Source: Taeniopygia guttata (taxonomy: Eukaryota > Chordata > Aves > Passeriformes > Estrildidae). Taken from it: a DNA stretch of 64,000 nucleotides. The DNA is taken from assembly GCF_048771995.1 (NCBI RefSeq), contig NC_133050.1:5158501-5222500 (forward strand). The letters are read 5' to 3'. The number at the start of each line of letters is the position of its first letter. Positions within the stretch are counted from its first letter, which is position 1. This document shows, one piece after another, positions 34,238-45,756 of the stretch. A model generated the notes under the pieces. That model worked only from the letters and a program-made list of their open reading frames with translations. It did not search any database and was not told the DNA's origin. Both the position numbers and the translations under genes were made by a program.

Positions 34238-37200
34238 ATGGATCTCCTGCAAAAGAGCAAATACAGCCACCTGCGGAACGAGTCTGTCTCCTCTCCGGAG
34301 GAGGCCGTGGCGGGCCTGGGAGTCCTGCCCTCCCCAGTGGAGTCCCTTGCAAGCATGCAGTCTCTGCCTGGTTCCCTGTCCTCCCTCAGCCACGCTGCAC
34401 CTCTCGGGGAGCTCTCGCCTGAGCTGGAGGAGAGCCCTACCACCCTCTGCTCCTTCTTCCCCAAAATGGCCAACCTGAAGCTCTCCAATCCCGCCAACTT
34501 GCTCAGCTTGCGGGGCTCTTCAGCCAGCAGCAGCCCAGGGGAGCCTGGTCCCCCTGGGATGGCAGCACTAGTGCCAGGGGTTGCTGCCAGCCCTGGCTCA
34601 GTGAGACCTGTCACTGTGTGTTCCCAGGATATGAACAAGCTGAGCTGTGGGAAGAAGACGCGGGTGGAAGGCGGCCAGCTGGGGGGTGATGAGTGGACCC
34701 GCCACGGCAGCTTTGTCAATAAGCCCACCCGTGGCTGGCTGCATCCGGATGACAAGGTCATGGGCTCGGGGGTCTCCTACCATGTCCGGGTGAGTGCTGG
34801 GGACTGGGGGACAGTGGGAAGGGTCACGGTGGGGATTTGGGGACCTCCTGGTGGTAGGATGCACCGTGCTCTTTGGGGAGGGGTGGGGGCAGTGGGATTC
34901 CCAGGGAAGTTACTGCTGCAGAGCTGGGGTGCTTGAGGCCCCAGCCCCCTCCCTGGCTGCATGGGGGACAAACTCCATGGCTGGCCAAGCTCACCTTGCT
35001 CTCTTGCACAGTACATGGGCTGTGTGGAAGTGCTCCAATCCATGAGGGCTCTGGATTTCAACACCAGGACACAGGTGACCAGGTGAGCTCTGCCTCTCCC
35101 CAGGGGCTGCTCCTTTTGGGGAGGGATGAGGAAGTTGTCTGAGCCCTAGGCAAGCCCCTGGTAGCACGTGGGGCTTTCAGTGGGGGCCAGGGGCGGCTGC
35201 AGACCATCAAATACTAATTCCAGTACATTTTGCCTACCCAAAGAGGCCCAGCTGGCACTGCCTGAGAGCTTCCACTTTGTCACCTTGTCTGTCCTGTGCT
35301 GATCCCTGTGTCCCCACTATCCTGCTTATGCCGTGGCTGGGAGGGTCTTGGGGCAAGGCAGGCACTGTGGGGATTGACATTTCACTGCACTCCCTGCAGG
35401 GAGGCCATTGGGCTGGTGTGTGAGGCTGTGCCTGGTGCCAAGGGAGCCGTGAGGAGAAGGAAGGTGAGGCCTGCCTGGGAAGCTGCTGGGAGAGTGTTTG
35501 TGGCTGGTTTGGGAACAGGGCCAAGGACCAGATCCCAGCCCAGCTGGCAGTGCTGTGCTGGTCAGCCCAGGGCTCTGATCTCCCACCTGAGGCTTGGGCC
35601 AGGGCCAGTGGTGAGGACAAGGTGCCCATCTCTGCTGTGGAAGCAGTGGGATGTGTCCTGTCCTGCTGCTGGGCTGTCTGGTCCAGGGAGCCCCTTCTCT
35701 ATGCTACCATTTGCCCCTAGCCCTGCAGCCGTTCCCTGAACTCCATCCTGGGCAAGAGCAACCTGAAGTTTGCAGGCATGCCCATCACCCTGACCATCTC
35801 CACCAGCAGCCTCAACCTCATGGCCTCAGACTGCAAGCAGGTGAGAATGGGGAGGGGTTGGGTTAGCTTTGGACAAGCAGAAATCCTCATGTATCTCACC
35901 CCAGATCTTGCTGGGGCAGGGGATGCCCCCGGCCTCCCTAGGGAATGTCTGGATGGACTGTGAGATGAGTGCTCCCCTCCCTGCAGTCCCTGGGGCTGAA
36001 GAGGTGGGAGGAATAGCCCATGTGCTTTGTGGGATCTCTCCTGGAGATGGTGAGACCCAAGTCCCCTTGCCTTGGGTCAGATCTCCTGGTTTTGACCCCA
36101 CTCCCGGTGATGTCCCAGTCCTTTTTCTGGTGGGTCTGTGGCTCATAACCAGGGCAGGTCAGCCCTGGGAGGAGCAGGATGTGCCACCCCTGGGTGGGTA
36201 ACAAGAAATTCCTGGCTGTGTCCAACAAGCTCTCTACCTTGCAGATCATCGCCAACCACCACATGCAGTCTATATCCTTTGCATCAGGGGGAGACCCGGT
36301 GAGTACCCTGCAGGGTCCCCATCCCTGCCCTGTGTGGGGGCCTCTCCTGCCCCTTGCCCAGCTCCCCAGCTCCCTGTCTCACTGCTGCTGTCTCACCCAC
36401 AGGACACAGCCGAGTATGTTGCCTACGTTGCCAAAGACCCCGTCAATCAGAGAGGTGAGGGTGCTGCAAGGGTCCTTGATGCCAAAGCCCCACTTTGGAG
36501 GTGTTCAGAATCAGCTCAACATAGCGGGGTGAACTGGATGACCCATAAGAAAGCTCTGGGGTGTATAGGGCAGGCTCTGGGGTGGAGAACCTTGGTGCTG
36601 GAGTTCCACAATCCCACCCCACCATTTTCTACCCAGCCTGCCATATCCTGGAGTGTCCTGAAGGCTTGGCACAGGATGTGATCAGCACCATCGGGCAGGC
36701 CTTCGAGCTGCGCTTCAAGCAGTACCTGAAGAACCCTCCAAAGCTGGTGACCCCCCACGACAGGTCAGAGCAGGGTGGTGTGTCAAGGAGGAAGGTGGTT
36801 TATGCAGCCATGGCTGCTGTCACAGGCTTATCTGTGCTGTGCTCTGCCAGGATGGCGGGGTTTGATGGCTCTGCCTGGGATGAAGAAGAGGAGGAACCGG
36901 CCCCAGATCACCAGTACTACAACGACTTCCCTGGCAAGGAACCTCCCATCGGGGGAGTCGTGGACATGCGGCTGCAGGATGGGGCTGCTCAGACCCCAAA
37001 TCACTTGGGTGCCACACTGGTGAGGCTCTGGGCATGTCCTCCTGGGGAGGCACCATCTTATAAGGGAGATGTAGAGACCCTGACTGAGCTATGGGTTCTG
37101 CTAAAGGTGATTTGTGTCTCCCCGGTGTCTCTGGCAGCCTGGGGTGTGGGGAGCAGGATGGGGGTGAGCAGGAAAGGGGATGGGGGCTCATCACTGCCTC

Positions 37201-38283
37201 TCCCTGCAGCCTGTCGGCCAGTCATGCGGTGGGGAGTATGACCCCCAGAAGCAGCATGCTCCAGCCCAAGGTAACATGATGGGTGTCTCCATCCTCTTCC
37301 ATGACCCCAGTGCTCTGATGGTGGGCACTGGTGAGGGGCCAAGGTGGGCTTACTGCTGACCACAGTGCTCCTGATAGCAGGGAGAGAGAAATACCCAGCT
37401 CCAGCAGGCACGTCTGGCCGCACGGACCTCTTTGATGACCCGTCTTACGTCAACGTGCAGAACATAGACAAGACACGCCAAGCTTCAGCTTCTGGCACCC
37501 CTGCCACAGCCAATGGCAGCACGCAGAGGGACCTCTTCGACATGAGTGAGTAAACAGTGGCTGCAGCCAGGGCACCCAGGGTGGCTGTGGGCTTGCTCAT
37601 GGTGCCCCTGCTCCTCTGTCCTTGCAGAGCCCTTTGAGGATGCCCTGCGTGTGCCCCCATCAGTGCCTGTGGGGCTGCCCCCTGCCCAGGTGGTGGCCTC
37701 CATGGAGGAGCAGCTGAGGCGGGAGCCCTGGTACCATGGGAAGATGAACCGCAAGGAGGCTGAGAAGCTGCTGAAGGTGAACGGAGACTTCCTGGTGCGG
37801 GAGAGCACCACCACCCCGGGCCAGTATGTGCTGACTGGCTTGCAGGGCGGGCAGCCCAAGCATCTGCTGCTCGTCGATCCCGAGGGAGTGGTGAGTCCGC
37901 ACAGGGGCCTGGAGATGGAGATTGGGGCAGTGTGGGGTGTCCTGGGGGTTACAAGAGCCACCAGAGCATTGAGGTTCTGCAGTGCTTGTCAGGGGACAGC
38001 TCTGGGCTGGCTTTGGGGATGGACAGGGCCTGGCGGAGCATGGGTTTGAGACTGCAGCCCCAGATCTGTGCCCAACCCATGCCATGGAGGGTGGTAGCTC
38101 TGGCCTCACGGGGGCACTGACAGCCTCCTGAGCGTCCCTTTTCTGGCCCCCCAGGTGCGGACAAAAGATCATCGCTTTGAGAGCGTCAGCCACCTCATCA
38201 GCTACCACATGGACAATCACCTGCCCATCATCTCGGCCGGCAGTGAGATGTGCCTGCAGCAGCCAGTGGAGAGGAGACTGTGA
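34238..38283 (+). CDS. SHC1: SHC1, SHC adaptor protein 1 (p66/p52/p46)
   Basis: Adaptor coupling receptor tyrosine kinases to GRB2-SOS-RAS; the p66 form also controls oxidative stress responses. There are thirteen coding exons: 34,238-34,789, 35,012-35,082, 35,400-35,463, 35,721-35,840, 36,245-36,298, 36,403-36,454, 36,637-36,763, 36,851-37,019, 37,210-37,270, 37,381-37,545, 37,628-37,890 and 38,155-38,283, with one split noted as phase-checked throughout. The p66 form is 608 residues. Internal starts give p52 (MNKLS at 34,631, 477 residues) and p46 (MGSGVSY at 34,760, 434). Order: CH2 with the LPSP serine and SPTTLCSFF cysteine, PTB ([18 protein letters not shown] onward), CH1 with the GRB2-binding tyrosines YYND and YVNV, then SH2 with GDFLVRES, ending QQPVERRL. 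All key sites are intact. The coordinates listed are twelve exon blocks as read. Confidence 0.97.
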
Positions 38284-39041
38284 GCGCCCGGGGACCCCAG
38301 TGCACGGCACCCCCAGTGCGCAACCCTCTGGCCGTGTTCCATGCCCCAGGGAGCCCTCAGACTCTCCCAGGTGCTCCACCCAGGACTGAGCACGGACTTG
38401 GCTGAGGACAGGGCCTCTCTCCTTTCACCACATGGAGCTGGTGGCCGTGGGGGGGCTCAGGCTGTGAGTGCCTGCAGGGTAGGGAACTGTTCTTGCAAAG
38501 CCCATGCCCCTCCAGCTCCAGCCTTTGCAGAGCAGCTCAGCTCCTACCAAAACCCAGCCCTGCTATCGTGCCACAGCCACTCTCGTGCTCACCAGCACGG
38601 GCTCGGGACTGGCAGGGCTGAGCCCTCCTGAGCCAGAGGCAGCCTGTCCTTATCTCTGGCCCCTGGGCCAAGGAGGGGGCCCATGGGGGGCTCCGCTCCC
38701 CCAAGCACGAGGCCCTCGACTGTACCAGATCACTTTACGTGTTAACTCTGTGCCTTGACCCCGCAGGTCCCACACTCTTATGCAAGGGCAGGGGCTGGTT
38801 GCAGAGCCTCCCCCGTGCTCCCAGCACCCTGTACCCCATCCGTGACATGCTTGTGCTCCAGGACACGTGCCACCACCACGTCCCCTTCCTCCCTGCCCGT
38901 CCAAGGGCGATTCTGCAGCCCCGGGGGGTTGGCGGGAGGACCCCCCTGCATGCACAGTGTAACTCCCCCCAAGCCAAAGCGCAGCCCGCCCCTCGCAGCC
39001 CCAGGCCCCTGCCCCGCTATACCAAAGGAACTGGCGGTTGT

Positions 39042-39047
39042 ATTAAA
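39042..39047 (+). terminator. SHC1: SHC1 poly(A) signal ATTAAA
   Basis: ATTAAA about 760 bases after the SHC1 stop and 290 bases before the PYGO2 start. No better signal lies between, so 38,284-39,065 is taken as 3' UTR. Confidence 0.65.
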
Positions 39048-39179
39048 GTCGGTATTTCTCTAGGCCCTGGCTGGTGTGAGCTGGGAGGGGTCGCTGCGGG
39101 CGGGCGGTTCCTCCGTGAGGGCGCTGCTTCCTTCCCCCCGGGACCTCGTGCGTGGTTTGGCCCGTCTGTCCCCCCCCCC

Positions 39180-39334
39180 CGGGTTTGGTTCGGCCCGACT
39201 GGCGGGTGAGGCGGGAGTGTGCGGTGATTGACGCGTCTCGCGCCCGCCGGCCCCGCCCCCCGCGCGCTGTGATTGGCCCCGCCCGGTTCCGGCGGCGCTC
39301 GGGCCATGGCGGCGGCGCGCGCGCGCTGAGGGCT
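39180..39334 (+). promoter_or_regulatory. PYGO2: PYGO2 CpG-island promoter
   Basis: CpG-rich sequence with a CCAAT-type ATTGG on plus near 39,271 and CCGCCC boxes directly before the PYGO2 start codon. Only about 120 bases separate it from the SHC1 poly(A) site, so the two genes are nearly back to back. Confidence 0.5.
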
Positions 39335-40744
39335 ATGGCGGCCCCGCACGCAGAGAAGCTGGAGGGAGCGGTCCCGGCCCCGCCGGCCCCGCCGGGGCCC
39401 CCGCACCCCGCGGGCAGCGCCGCGCCCGGCGGGCCCGGCCGCAAGCAGGGGAAGGCAGGTGAGCGCTGGCGGGCCGGGACCGGGGTGGTGGGGGGGGGGG
39501 GGGGTCGCCCCGGCTGCGCTGACGCGGCCTCGCTTGTCCCCTCAGGGCTGCAGATGAAGAGCCCCGAGAAGAAGCGGCGCAAGTCGAACACGCAGGTAGG
39601 GCCGGGCTCGGGGCGGCGCGGGGCCCGGGGGCGCGCCGCGGCAGCCCTGACCGCCACCTTCTCCCCGCAGGGCCCTGCCTATTCGCACCTCTCGGAGTTC
39701 GCCCCGCCGCCCACTCCCATGGTGGACCACCTGGTGGCTTCCAACCCCTTCGAGGATGATTTCGGGGCCCCCAAGGTGGGGGCGGCGCCTGCCCCGTTTC
39801 TCGGCAGTCCCGTCCCCTTCGGCGGGTTCCGCATGCAGGGGGGGATGTCGCCGCAGGTGCCCCCCGGTTACGGCGGGGGTCCCCAGCCCCTGCGGAGGCA
39901 GCCCCCCCCGTTCGCCCCCGGGCAGATGGGCCCGGCCTTTAGCATGCCCCCCCAGAATCCAAACTACGTGCAGCCGGGGGGCTTGAGCTTCGCCGGGCAG
40001 CCCTTCAGCCAGCCCCTTGGACAGAACTTCAGCCCCCCTATGGGGCAGCTCATGCAGGGGCCTGTTGGAGGCTTCGGGCCCATGATGTCCCCCACTATGG
40101 GGCAGCCCCCTCGGGGGGACATGGGACCCGGGCCAGCCCTCAACCCCCCCGGGGGGCCGGCGGTGGCTCAGCGCTTCAGCCAGCCCAGCAACCTCTTTGG
40201 ACAGTCGCCCATGCAGCGCCCCGGGCAGAACATGCCACCCCTGCCCCCCACAGCCAGTCCGTTCCCTGGGGCGGACCCCAGCTTCCCTGCTAGCAGCGAA
40301 GAGGGGGGCAAGAACCCTCCCCCCAGCACCTTCACCCAGGAGCAGCACTCGGGCTCCCCCGCCACCGTCAATGGGGCGCAGCCGGGCTTTGCCCCCAACA
40401 GCGCCGGGCGCAGCGCCAGCACCCCTGAGACCAACAGCCTTCCCCTGCCGCCCCCCGGCAAGGCCAGCAGCACCTCGGGGCACCAGCCGCCACCGGGGCT
40501 CGTGTACCCCTGCGGGGCCTGTCGCAACGAGGTGAACGATGACCAGGACGCCATCCTCTGCGAGGCATCCTGCCAGAAGTGGTTCCACCGAGAGTGCACA
40601 GGCATGACAGAGAATGCCTACGGGCTGCTCACCACGGAGGCCTCTGCCGTCTGGGCCTGCGACTTCTGCCTCAAGACGAAGGAGATCCAGTCGGTCTACA
40701 TCCGGGAGGGCATGGGACAGCTGGTGACCGCCAACGACGGCTGA
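39335..40744 (+). CDS. PYGO2: PYGO2, pygopus family PHD finger 2
   Basis: Nuclear co-activator of Wnt/beta-catenin transcription. It binds BCL9 and reads methylated histone H3K4 with its PHD finger. There are three coding exons: 39,335-39,458, 39,546-39,595 and 39,671-40,744. Phases are consistent, and the product is 415 residues. In order: a proline/alanine-rich start; the nuclear signal KSPEKKRRKSN; the N-terminal homology domain with SNPFEDDFGAPK (NPF motif); a long Pro/Gly/Met-rich linker with repeated GQ(N)FSPP-like units; and the C-terminal C4HC3 PHD finger from YPCGACRNEVNDDQDAILC to ACDFCLKTKEIQSVYIREG, ending TANDG. All zinc ligands are present. The ATG at 39,335 is chosen by homology. 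An earlier ATG near 39,306 is out of frame. Confidence 0.98.
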   Translation: MAAPHAEKLEGAVPAPPAPPGPPHPAGSAAPGGPGRKQGKAGERWRAGTGVVGGGGGRPGCADAASLVPSGLQMKSPEKKRRKSNTQVGPGSGRRGARGRAAAALTATFSPQGPAYSHLSEFAPPPTPMVDHLVASNPFEDDFGAPKVGAAPAPFLGSPVPFGGFRMQGGMSPQVPPGYGGGPQPLRRQPPPFAPGQMGPAFSMPPQNPNYVQPGGLSFAGQPFSQPLGQNFSPPMGQLMQGPVGGFGPMMSPTMGQPPRGDMGPGPALNPPGGPAVAQRFSQPSNLFGQSPMQRPGQNMPPLPPTASPFPGADPSFPASSEEGGKNPPPSTFTQEQHSGSPATVNGAQPGFAPNSAGRSASTPETNSLPLPPPGKASSTSGHQPPPGLVYPCGACRNEVNDDQDAILCEASCQKWFHRECTGMTENAYGLLTTEASAVWACDFCLKTKEIQSVYIREGMGQLVTANDG

Positions 40745-41210
40745 GCCACCGTTCAGCCGCCTTGTACAGCTTTCCCCCACCGATTTAGGACCAAACACCC
40801 ATTTTTTGTAGCTGTCGCCCCCCCTCCCCCCCGCCAGCCAGAGAGCCACTGCCATGTGCTGGCTGTGGCTGCTCGCTGGGCATTGCCTGGCACCGGGACC
40901 TACCAGGGGACCCGGGACGGTGCTGGCCGTGCCGGTGTCACACCTTTGCTGTGGGCAAGGCTCTGAGCCCGGTGCACCGGCTCGGTGAGGGCTGAGCCTT
41001 CCTGGTGCACCACAGCGCTGGCCCCAGTTAGGTCATTACCCTTGCAGGGGCCATCTCCTGGGCTGTGCAGCACTCCCGGTGTCCCCTACCACACTGACGG
41101 GGCAGTCCCGCTGCCCCCTGCTCCGGTGCTCGGGACGGTCCCGGTACCCGCTCCCCACCCCAGGTCCGTCCGTTTTAGCCAACCGTTGATGGAAATTTTT
41201 GTACCGTCGT

Positions 41211-41216
41211 TATAAA
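41211..41216 (+). terminator. PYGO2: PYGO2 poly(A) signal, variant TATAAA
   Basis: A TATAAA follows a GGAAATTTTTGTACC block at the end of a roughly 470-base 3' UTR (40,745-41,230). No canonical AATAAA is found, so this variant is the best candidate. Confidence 0.45.
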
Positions 41217-41279
41217 ACTGTTAAACGCGCGTGTCGGTGTGTGTGCGGGGCTGTCGGTGTGTGTCTGGCACCGGGTGGG

Positions 41280-41480
41280 GCGGGGGGCGCCGCTCGGTAC
41301 CGGCGGGGCGGGGCCCGCTGGCCACGCCCCCTCCGCGCCGCGGGCTGCGATTGGCTGCGCGCGTCACGTGCGCGGCGCGGCCCGGGGCGGGGGCGGCCCC
41401 GCGGAAAGTTCCCGGCGGGACGCGGCGGGCGCAGGTACCGGAGCGGCGGAGCCGCCGCTGCAGGCCCAGCCGGCCCCGGG
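41280..41480 (+). promoter_or_regulatory. PBXIP1: PBXIP1 CpG-island promoter
   Basis: A CpG-rich block with CCAAT (ATTGG near 41,351), an E-box CACGTG near 41,365 and several CCGCCC sites. It probably contains a non-coding first exon, because a strong acceptor (CCCCTTGCAG, ending at 41,931) lies 20 bases before the start codon at 41,952. The stretch 41,480-41,930 shows no other feature. Confidence 0.5.
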
Positions 41481-41951
41481 GGCGCGGGCGCTGCTCGGGG
41501 AGCCCGTGGGAAGCGGAGAGGAGGGGGTTGTCAGCTCCGGGCCGGTTCCGGGTCTCAGACGGGGGTGGGGGGCGAAGAGTGGGGCTGCGGAGCCGGTACC
41601 GGGTGGGGCGGGAGCTGCCCCGTCCTGTGCTGCCGCTTTGCTGTGGGGCGGTGGGATCCCGACCGGGGCCCCTGGTTCCCCCACGCCAGGCCACGAGTCA
41701 CCCGTCCACCTGCTGGGTCGCATCACCGGCTAAAAATACCCCGCGGCGGCAGCTGGTGTCAGTGGGGGTGCAGCCGCAGAGCCGGTGCACCGGGACTCCC
41801 CGAAAGCCTCCCAGCTACAGGCTGCAGGGACCGGCTGGCACTGGCACCGTGGCTCTCCCGGTCACATCAGCCGGTACTGGGAGCTGGGTCGTGTCCCGCT
41901 GTCCGTGCGTCTGCCCGTCTGTCCCCTTGCAGGTAGCACTGGACTGTCCCC

Positions 41952-44671
41952 ATGGCGGAGAAACTGGATCCCCGAGATTCAGAGAGCAGCTGGGTGCTGG
42001 CGGGCAGTGAGGTGAGGGCTCGCGAGCCCCAGAGCAGGCCTTTCACTGCTTGGGATCTCCAGGGCAACATCCCAGAACTGGGACCCCATGCCTTGGGGCC
42101 CTTAGGGCACCCCCCAGAGCTAGAGACCCCCAGGCACACCCTACCGTACCAGTGCCTACCCGGGGCTGCAGGCACATGGATGTCGGGGCTAAAGTTGTCT
42201 CCCTATGTACCCCCTTCCCCTAGGGTCTGCCCATTGACACAGTGGGTCCAGAGCAGGACTCAGCCTCCCACGGGTCTGACGATGAGGAGCCACAGGAACA
42301 GGATGAAGGCACCCAGGACACAGTCACAGGCAGGCAGCCACTATGGGTACGGGGCAAGCCTGGTGTCACTGTCCTGTGCCACTGTCTCATCCCCATGCTC
42401 TGCCTCTCCCCAGCTGTGACCACCAATGGTGCCACTACCTTCCCCAGCCAGACTTTGTGCCCCGAGGGCAGCGGGCAGGGGGTGAGTCAGAACCGGGGGG
42501 CTGGGGGTGAGCTGGAACTGCTGGGGTGCTCCCCACACAGGGATGCCCCATATGCCAGTGCCTGTCTGCAGGACCCAGAGGAATGTGAGGACTCCGGGGC
42601 AGGCACTGCCCTGGATGGCTCTGCAGAGCCCAGCGTGTTGGAGGGCGATGAGCAGGAGGAGCTGAAAGCTGAGGCTGAGCCACAACCCTGCCGTGACACC
42701 CCTCAAGCAGGTCAGGGACACCCCCCCCTCACAGGGGACTTGCCTGGGGGAATCTGTGCTGGCAGTGTTTAGGTGTAGACCCTCCCTGGAGGTCCCCCCC
42801 GTCTTCCCCTAGGGCCAACAGAGGACGTGTCCTGCACCAGCAGTGACGATAACATGGAGGGGCTGCGGTGGCGGAAGGGCCACAAGCCCCATCCTGAGCC
42901 CCCCACTGTCACACCTGCCTCACACCGGGGGACACCTGACAGTGGTGATGATGGGCTTAGTATGAACAAGTACCTGTTTGGTGCCTTGGCACTGGTTGCT
43001 GTGGGGCTGCTGATCATCACTGGTAAGTGGGATCCCAGTGGCCAAGGCCCCAGGGACAGGGTGGGGCCCAGACATCCCCCTCATTGTCCCCTCCTCTTCC
43101 CAGGTGGTATCTACGACGTGGCAGATGGTGAGTAGAGGCAATTGGCCCACCTGGGCGGGGGGACATCCTGCAGCAGCCTGGACATTCAGACCCATGTCAT
43201 CTTCCACAGGCCCTGTGGAGAGTGTGGGGAGCTGGGACTTGGCTGCTGGGGAGCAGGAGTCACTGCTGTCCGTAGACAGCAATGTAAGGAGGGGTCTCAA
43301 GCAGGGCTGAGTGAGGGCAGAGGGTGTCCTCAACGCCTCCAGGGCTCCCAACCTTGCTGTCCTCAGGACTCCCAGCAGGAGCCCCCTCTGGCAGATGCTG
43401 GGGGCTCACAGAGCGTGCAGTCCATGAGCCAACTCCTGGACAAGCTGGCCAAAGAGAACCAGGAGATCCGGCTCTTGCAGGCGGAGCTGCAGGTTGGTGA
43501 CCAGCACCACGTCTCCGTGCTGTGCCCCAGTGCTGCTCTCCTGCTGCCACCTCTTTCACAGCCCCCCACCTCTGCCCCAGGCCCACAAGGAAGATCTGCG
43601 GGCACTGCTGCACAAGAGCGAGGGTGAGGCGGCCGCGGCCGGGGCGCAGCAGCAGAGTCTGGCCAGAGAAAACGCGCGGCTGCGCGCGGCGCTGGAGCGG
43701 GAGGTGACGGCGCTGCGGGAGGCCCAGGCTGAGCTGCGGCGCCTGCAGGCTCACAGGGAGCCCGCAGCAGGGCAGCCTCGTGCCACAGCTGTGCCAGGGC
43801 ACGGCAAGGCCGCGCCACGGTGGCACGGCAGCCTGGATTCGTTGCGGCAGGAGCTGGCGGACAGCCTGGACCGTGCGCGGGGCTCTGGGGATCTCAAGGG
43901 GCTTGTGGAGGAACTAAGCACCCTGGAGCAGCACCTGGCCCAGGTGCTGGAGGCAGAGGGCTCGGGGTCGTTCTCCACAGCCTGGAAGAAGCCATTCAAG
44001 GTGGAGAAGGAGAGCGGGTGGCACAAGCAGCATGGCACCAGGGGGTCCCCCCATAAGCAGGAGAGGAGAGAGCATGGCAAACCCCACAAGAAGGATCCCC
44101 AAACCCCCCGTGAACACAAGCCAGGCAAATCCTGGGGAAAGCCGTCTCACAGCCACCCCCGCCATGATTCCCATGAGGTGCCCTGGCTCAGGCGGTACCG
44201 GGCACCACAGGGCTGTTCTGGGGTGACTGACTGTGCCCACAAGGAGGGCCAGGAAGTGCTTGGGGCTGCGCTGGAGCCGGTGCAGAAGGTGCAGTTCCTG
44301 CAACTGCTGGAGAGCTTCATGGGGCAGCTAGGCTTGGGGAGACAATTTGGGAAGCTGGCACCGCAGCTTGATGGGGCCTTCAGAGCTGACGGTGTCTTTG
44401 CCCACGACCGCCTGCGATTTGTTGATTTTGTGGATGATGTGGAGGATCTGCTTGAGGATGTGGCGTGGCAGGAGTGGGGCAACAAGAAGGCGGTTGATGG
44501 CTTTGAGGAGTACATGCTGCGGCACTACAGTGGGTGAGCTGGGGTGGGCAGTGCCGGGGTCCCCAAGGATTCCCCTGCTACTGCAGCCCATCACACCTTC
44601 CCTTCTCTTGCAGCGCCTCTGGGAACGTGTGGAGCCAGAGAGCCCCAAGGCAGCATGGCACACGTGGGTAG
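41952..44671 (+). CDS. PBXIP1: PBXIP1 (HPIP), PBX homeobox interacting protein 1
   Basis: A microtubule-associated shuttling protein that binds PBX factors and oestrogen receptors. There are ten coding exons: 41,952-42,011, 42,224-42,329, 42,414-42,481, 42,572-42,710, 42,813-43,022, 43,104-43,127, 43,210-43,283, 43,367-43,492, 43,581-44,533 and 44,614-44,671. Phases agree, and the product is 605 residues (human about 731). The start carries SSWVLAGSE. An acidic region follows, then DDNMEGLRWRKG and a hydrophobic segment, YLFGALALVAVGLLIITG, like the human one. A coiled coil starts at LLDKLAKENQEIRLLQAELQ and runs through the 953-base exon, followed by a Lys/His-rich section. The conserved C-terminal block has YRAPQGCSGV and HDRLRFVDFVDDVEDLLEDV. 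The second intron starts with GC rather than GT. The short last exon is inferred from splice sites. Confidence 0.95.
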
Positions 44672-44822
44672 AGCCAGAGGGGCAGTAGTGTGCCAGCACC
44701 CCCACACAAGGGCTCCCCACGTGCTGTTTATGGGGGTCTGGGAGTGACCATCACACCCTGTAGGGCCAAGTAGGGCCACGTCCCCAACCAAATGCACTGT
44801 GTGATATTGCACTGCCACCATG

Positions 44823-44828
44823 AATAAA
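44823..44828 (+). terminator. PBXIP1: PBXIP1 poly(A) signal AATAAA
   Basis: AATAAA 150 bases after the PBXIP1 stop. The following 44,850-45,400 is a G-rich, purine-biased intergenic stretch of degenerate GGGGAA/GGTGCAGA repeats with no gene. Confidence 0.85.
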
Positions 44829-45479
44829 ATCACTGCTGGGCAGAGCTGTGTAGATGTGGGGAGATGGGGGTGGGGGGAAGGGAGGGTGCATAGGGAGGAG
44901 GGCTGGAGAAATGGGGGTTCAGAGGAGGAACAGGGGGTGTAAGGGGAGAGCAGGGGGGACTGAAGTGCTGTGGGCAAAGAAGGTGCTGCGAAAGGGAAGG
45001 AAGGAGTTGCAGGGAGGAGGAAGGGCTGCTGGGACAGAGGGGGTGCAGATGAAAAGGCAGGGCAGAGAGGAATATGTGTTGGAGGGGAAGGGGGTTGCTG
45101 GGGAAGAACAAAGAGTGTTGGGGGCGCTGGGGGGAAATGGGGATTTACAGAAGGAACAGGGAAAAGGAAAGGGGAGTGCTGGAGGAAGTGAGGGGCAGGT
45201 GAAAGTGGGGTGCAGATGAGGCATAGGGATGTTAAGGAGGAAGGGTGCTCGGAGAGAAAAGAGGGTACTGGGGGAAATGGATGCTGGGAGAAAGCAGGGT
45301 GCAGAAGAGATGGGATTGTTGGGGGAGAGTGCTGGGGAAATGCAGATGCTGGGAAGAGCGGGGTGCGGGTGAAAGGGAGCGTCAGAGGAGGCAATGGGGG
45401 CAGAGGGGTGCGGGCTGCCGGGCGGGACCCGCCATGTCCCCGGGCAGCCGCGCTGCGCTGCGGGCTCCGCCCGGCAGGG

Positions 45480-45756
45480 GGCGCCGTGAGCCGGGCGGGG
45501 GGCGGGGGCGGGGCGGGGCCGGTGCTGATGGGGGCGGGGCCGGGGCGGGGGCGGGGCCGGGCCGGGGCCGGGGGCTGAACGGGCCGGGGGCGGGGCCGGG
45601 GCGGGGCCGGGGCTGATGGGCCGGGGCCGGGGCCGGGGCCGGGCCGGGGCGGGGCCGGGGCGGGGCCGGGGCTGATGGGGCGGGGCCGGGGCGGGGCCGG
45701 TGCTGATGGGGCGGGGCCGGTGCTGATGGGGCGGGGCCGGGGCGGGGCCGGGGCTG
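45480..45756. repeat. GGGGCC/GGGGCGGGG repeat at the PMVK promoter
   Basis: About 270 bases made of GGGGCC, GGGGCGG and a longer unit, GGGGCGGGGCCGGTGCTGAT, that recurs several times up to the PMVK start codon. At about 45,612-45,645 GGGGCC runs in tandem for several units. The block is within a CpG island, would bind SP factors and can form G-quadruplexes. It must include the PMVK transcription start. Confidence 0.85.

Noticed and set aside
39542-40855. A 437-codon minus-strand frame opposite PYGO2
   Set aside because: It is the mirror of the GC-rich PYGO2 coding exon, which has a clear PHD finger on the plus strand. The mirror has no recognisable domain.
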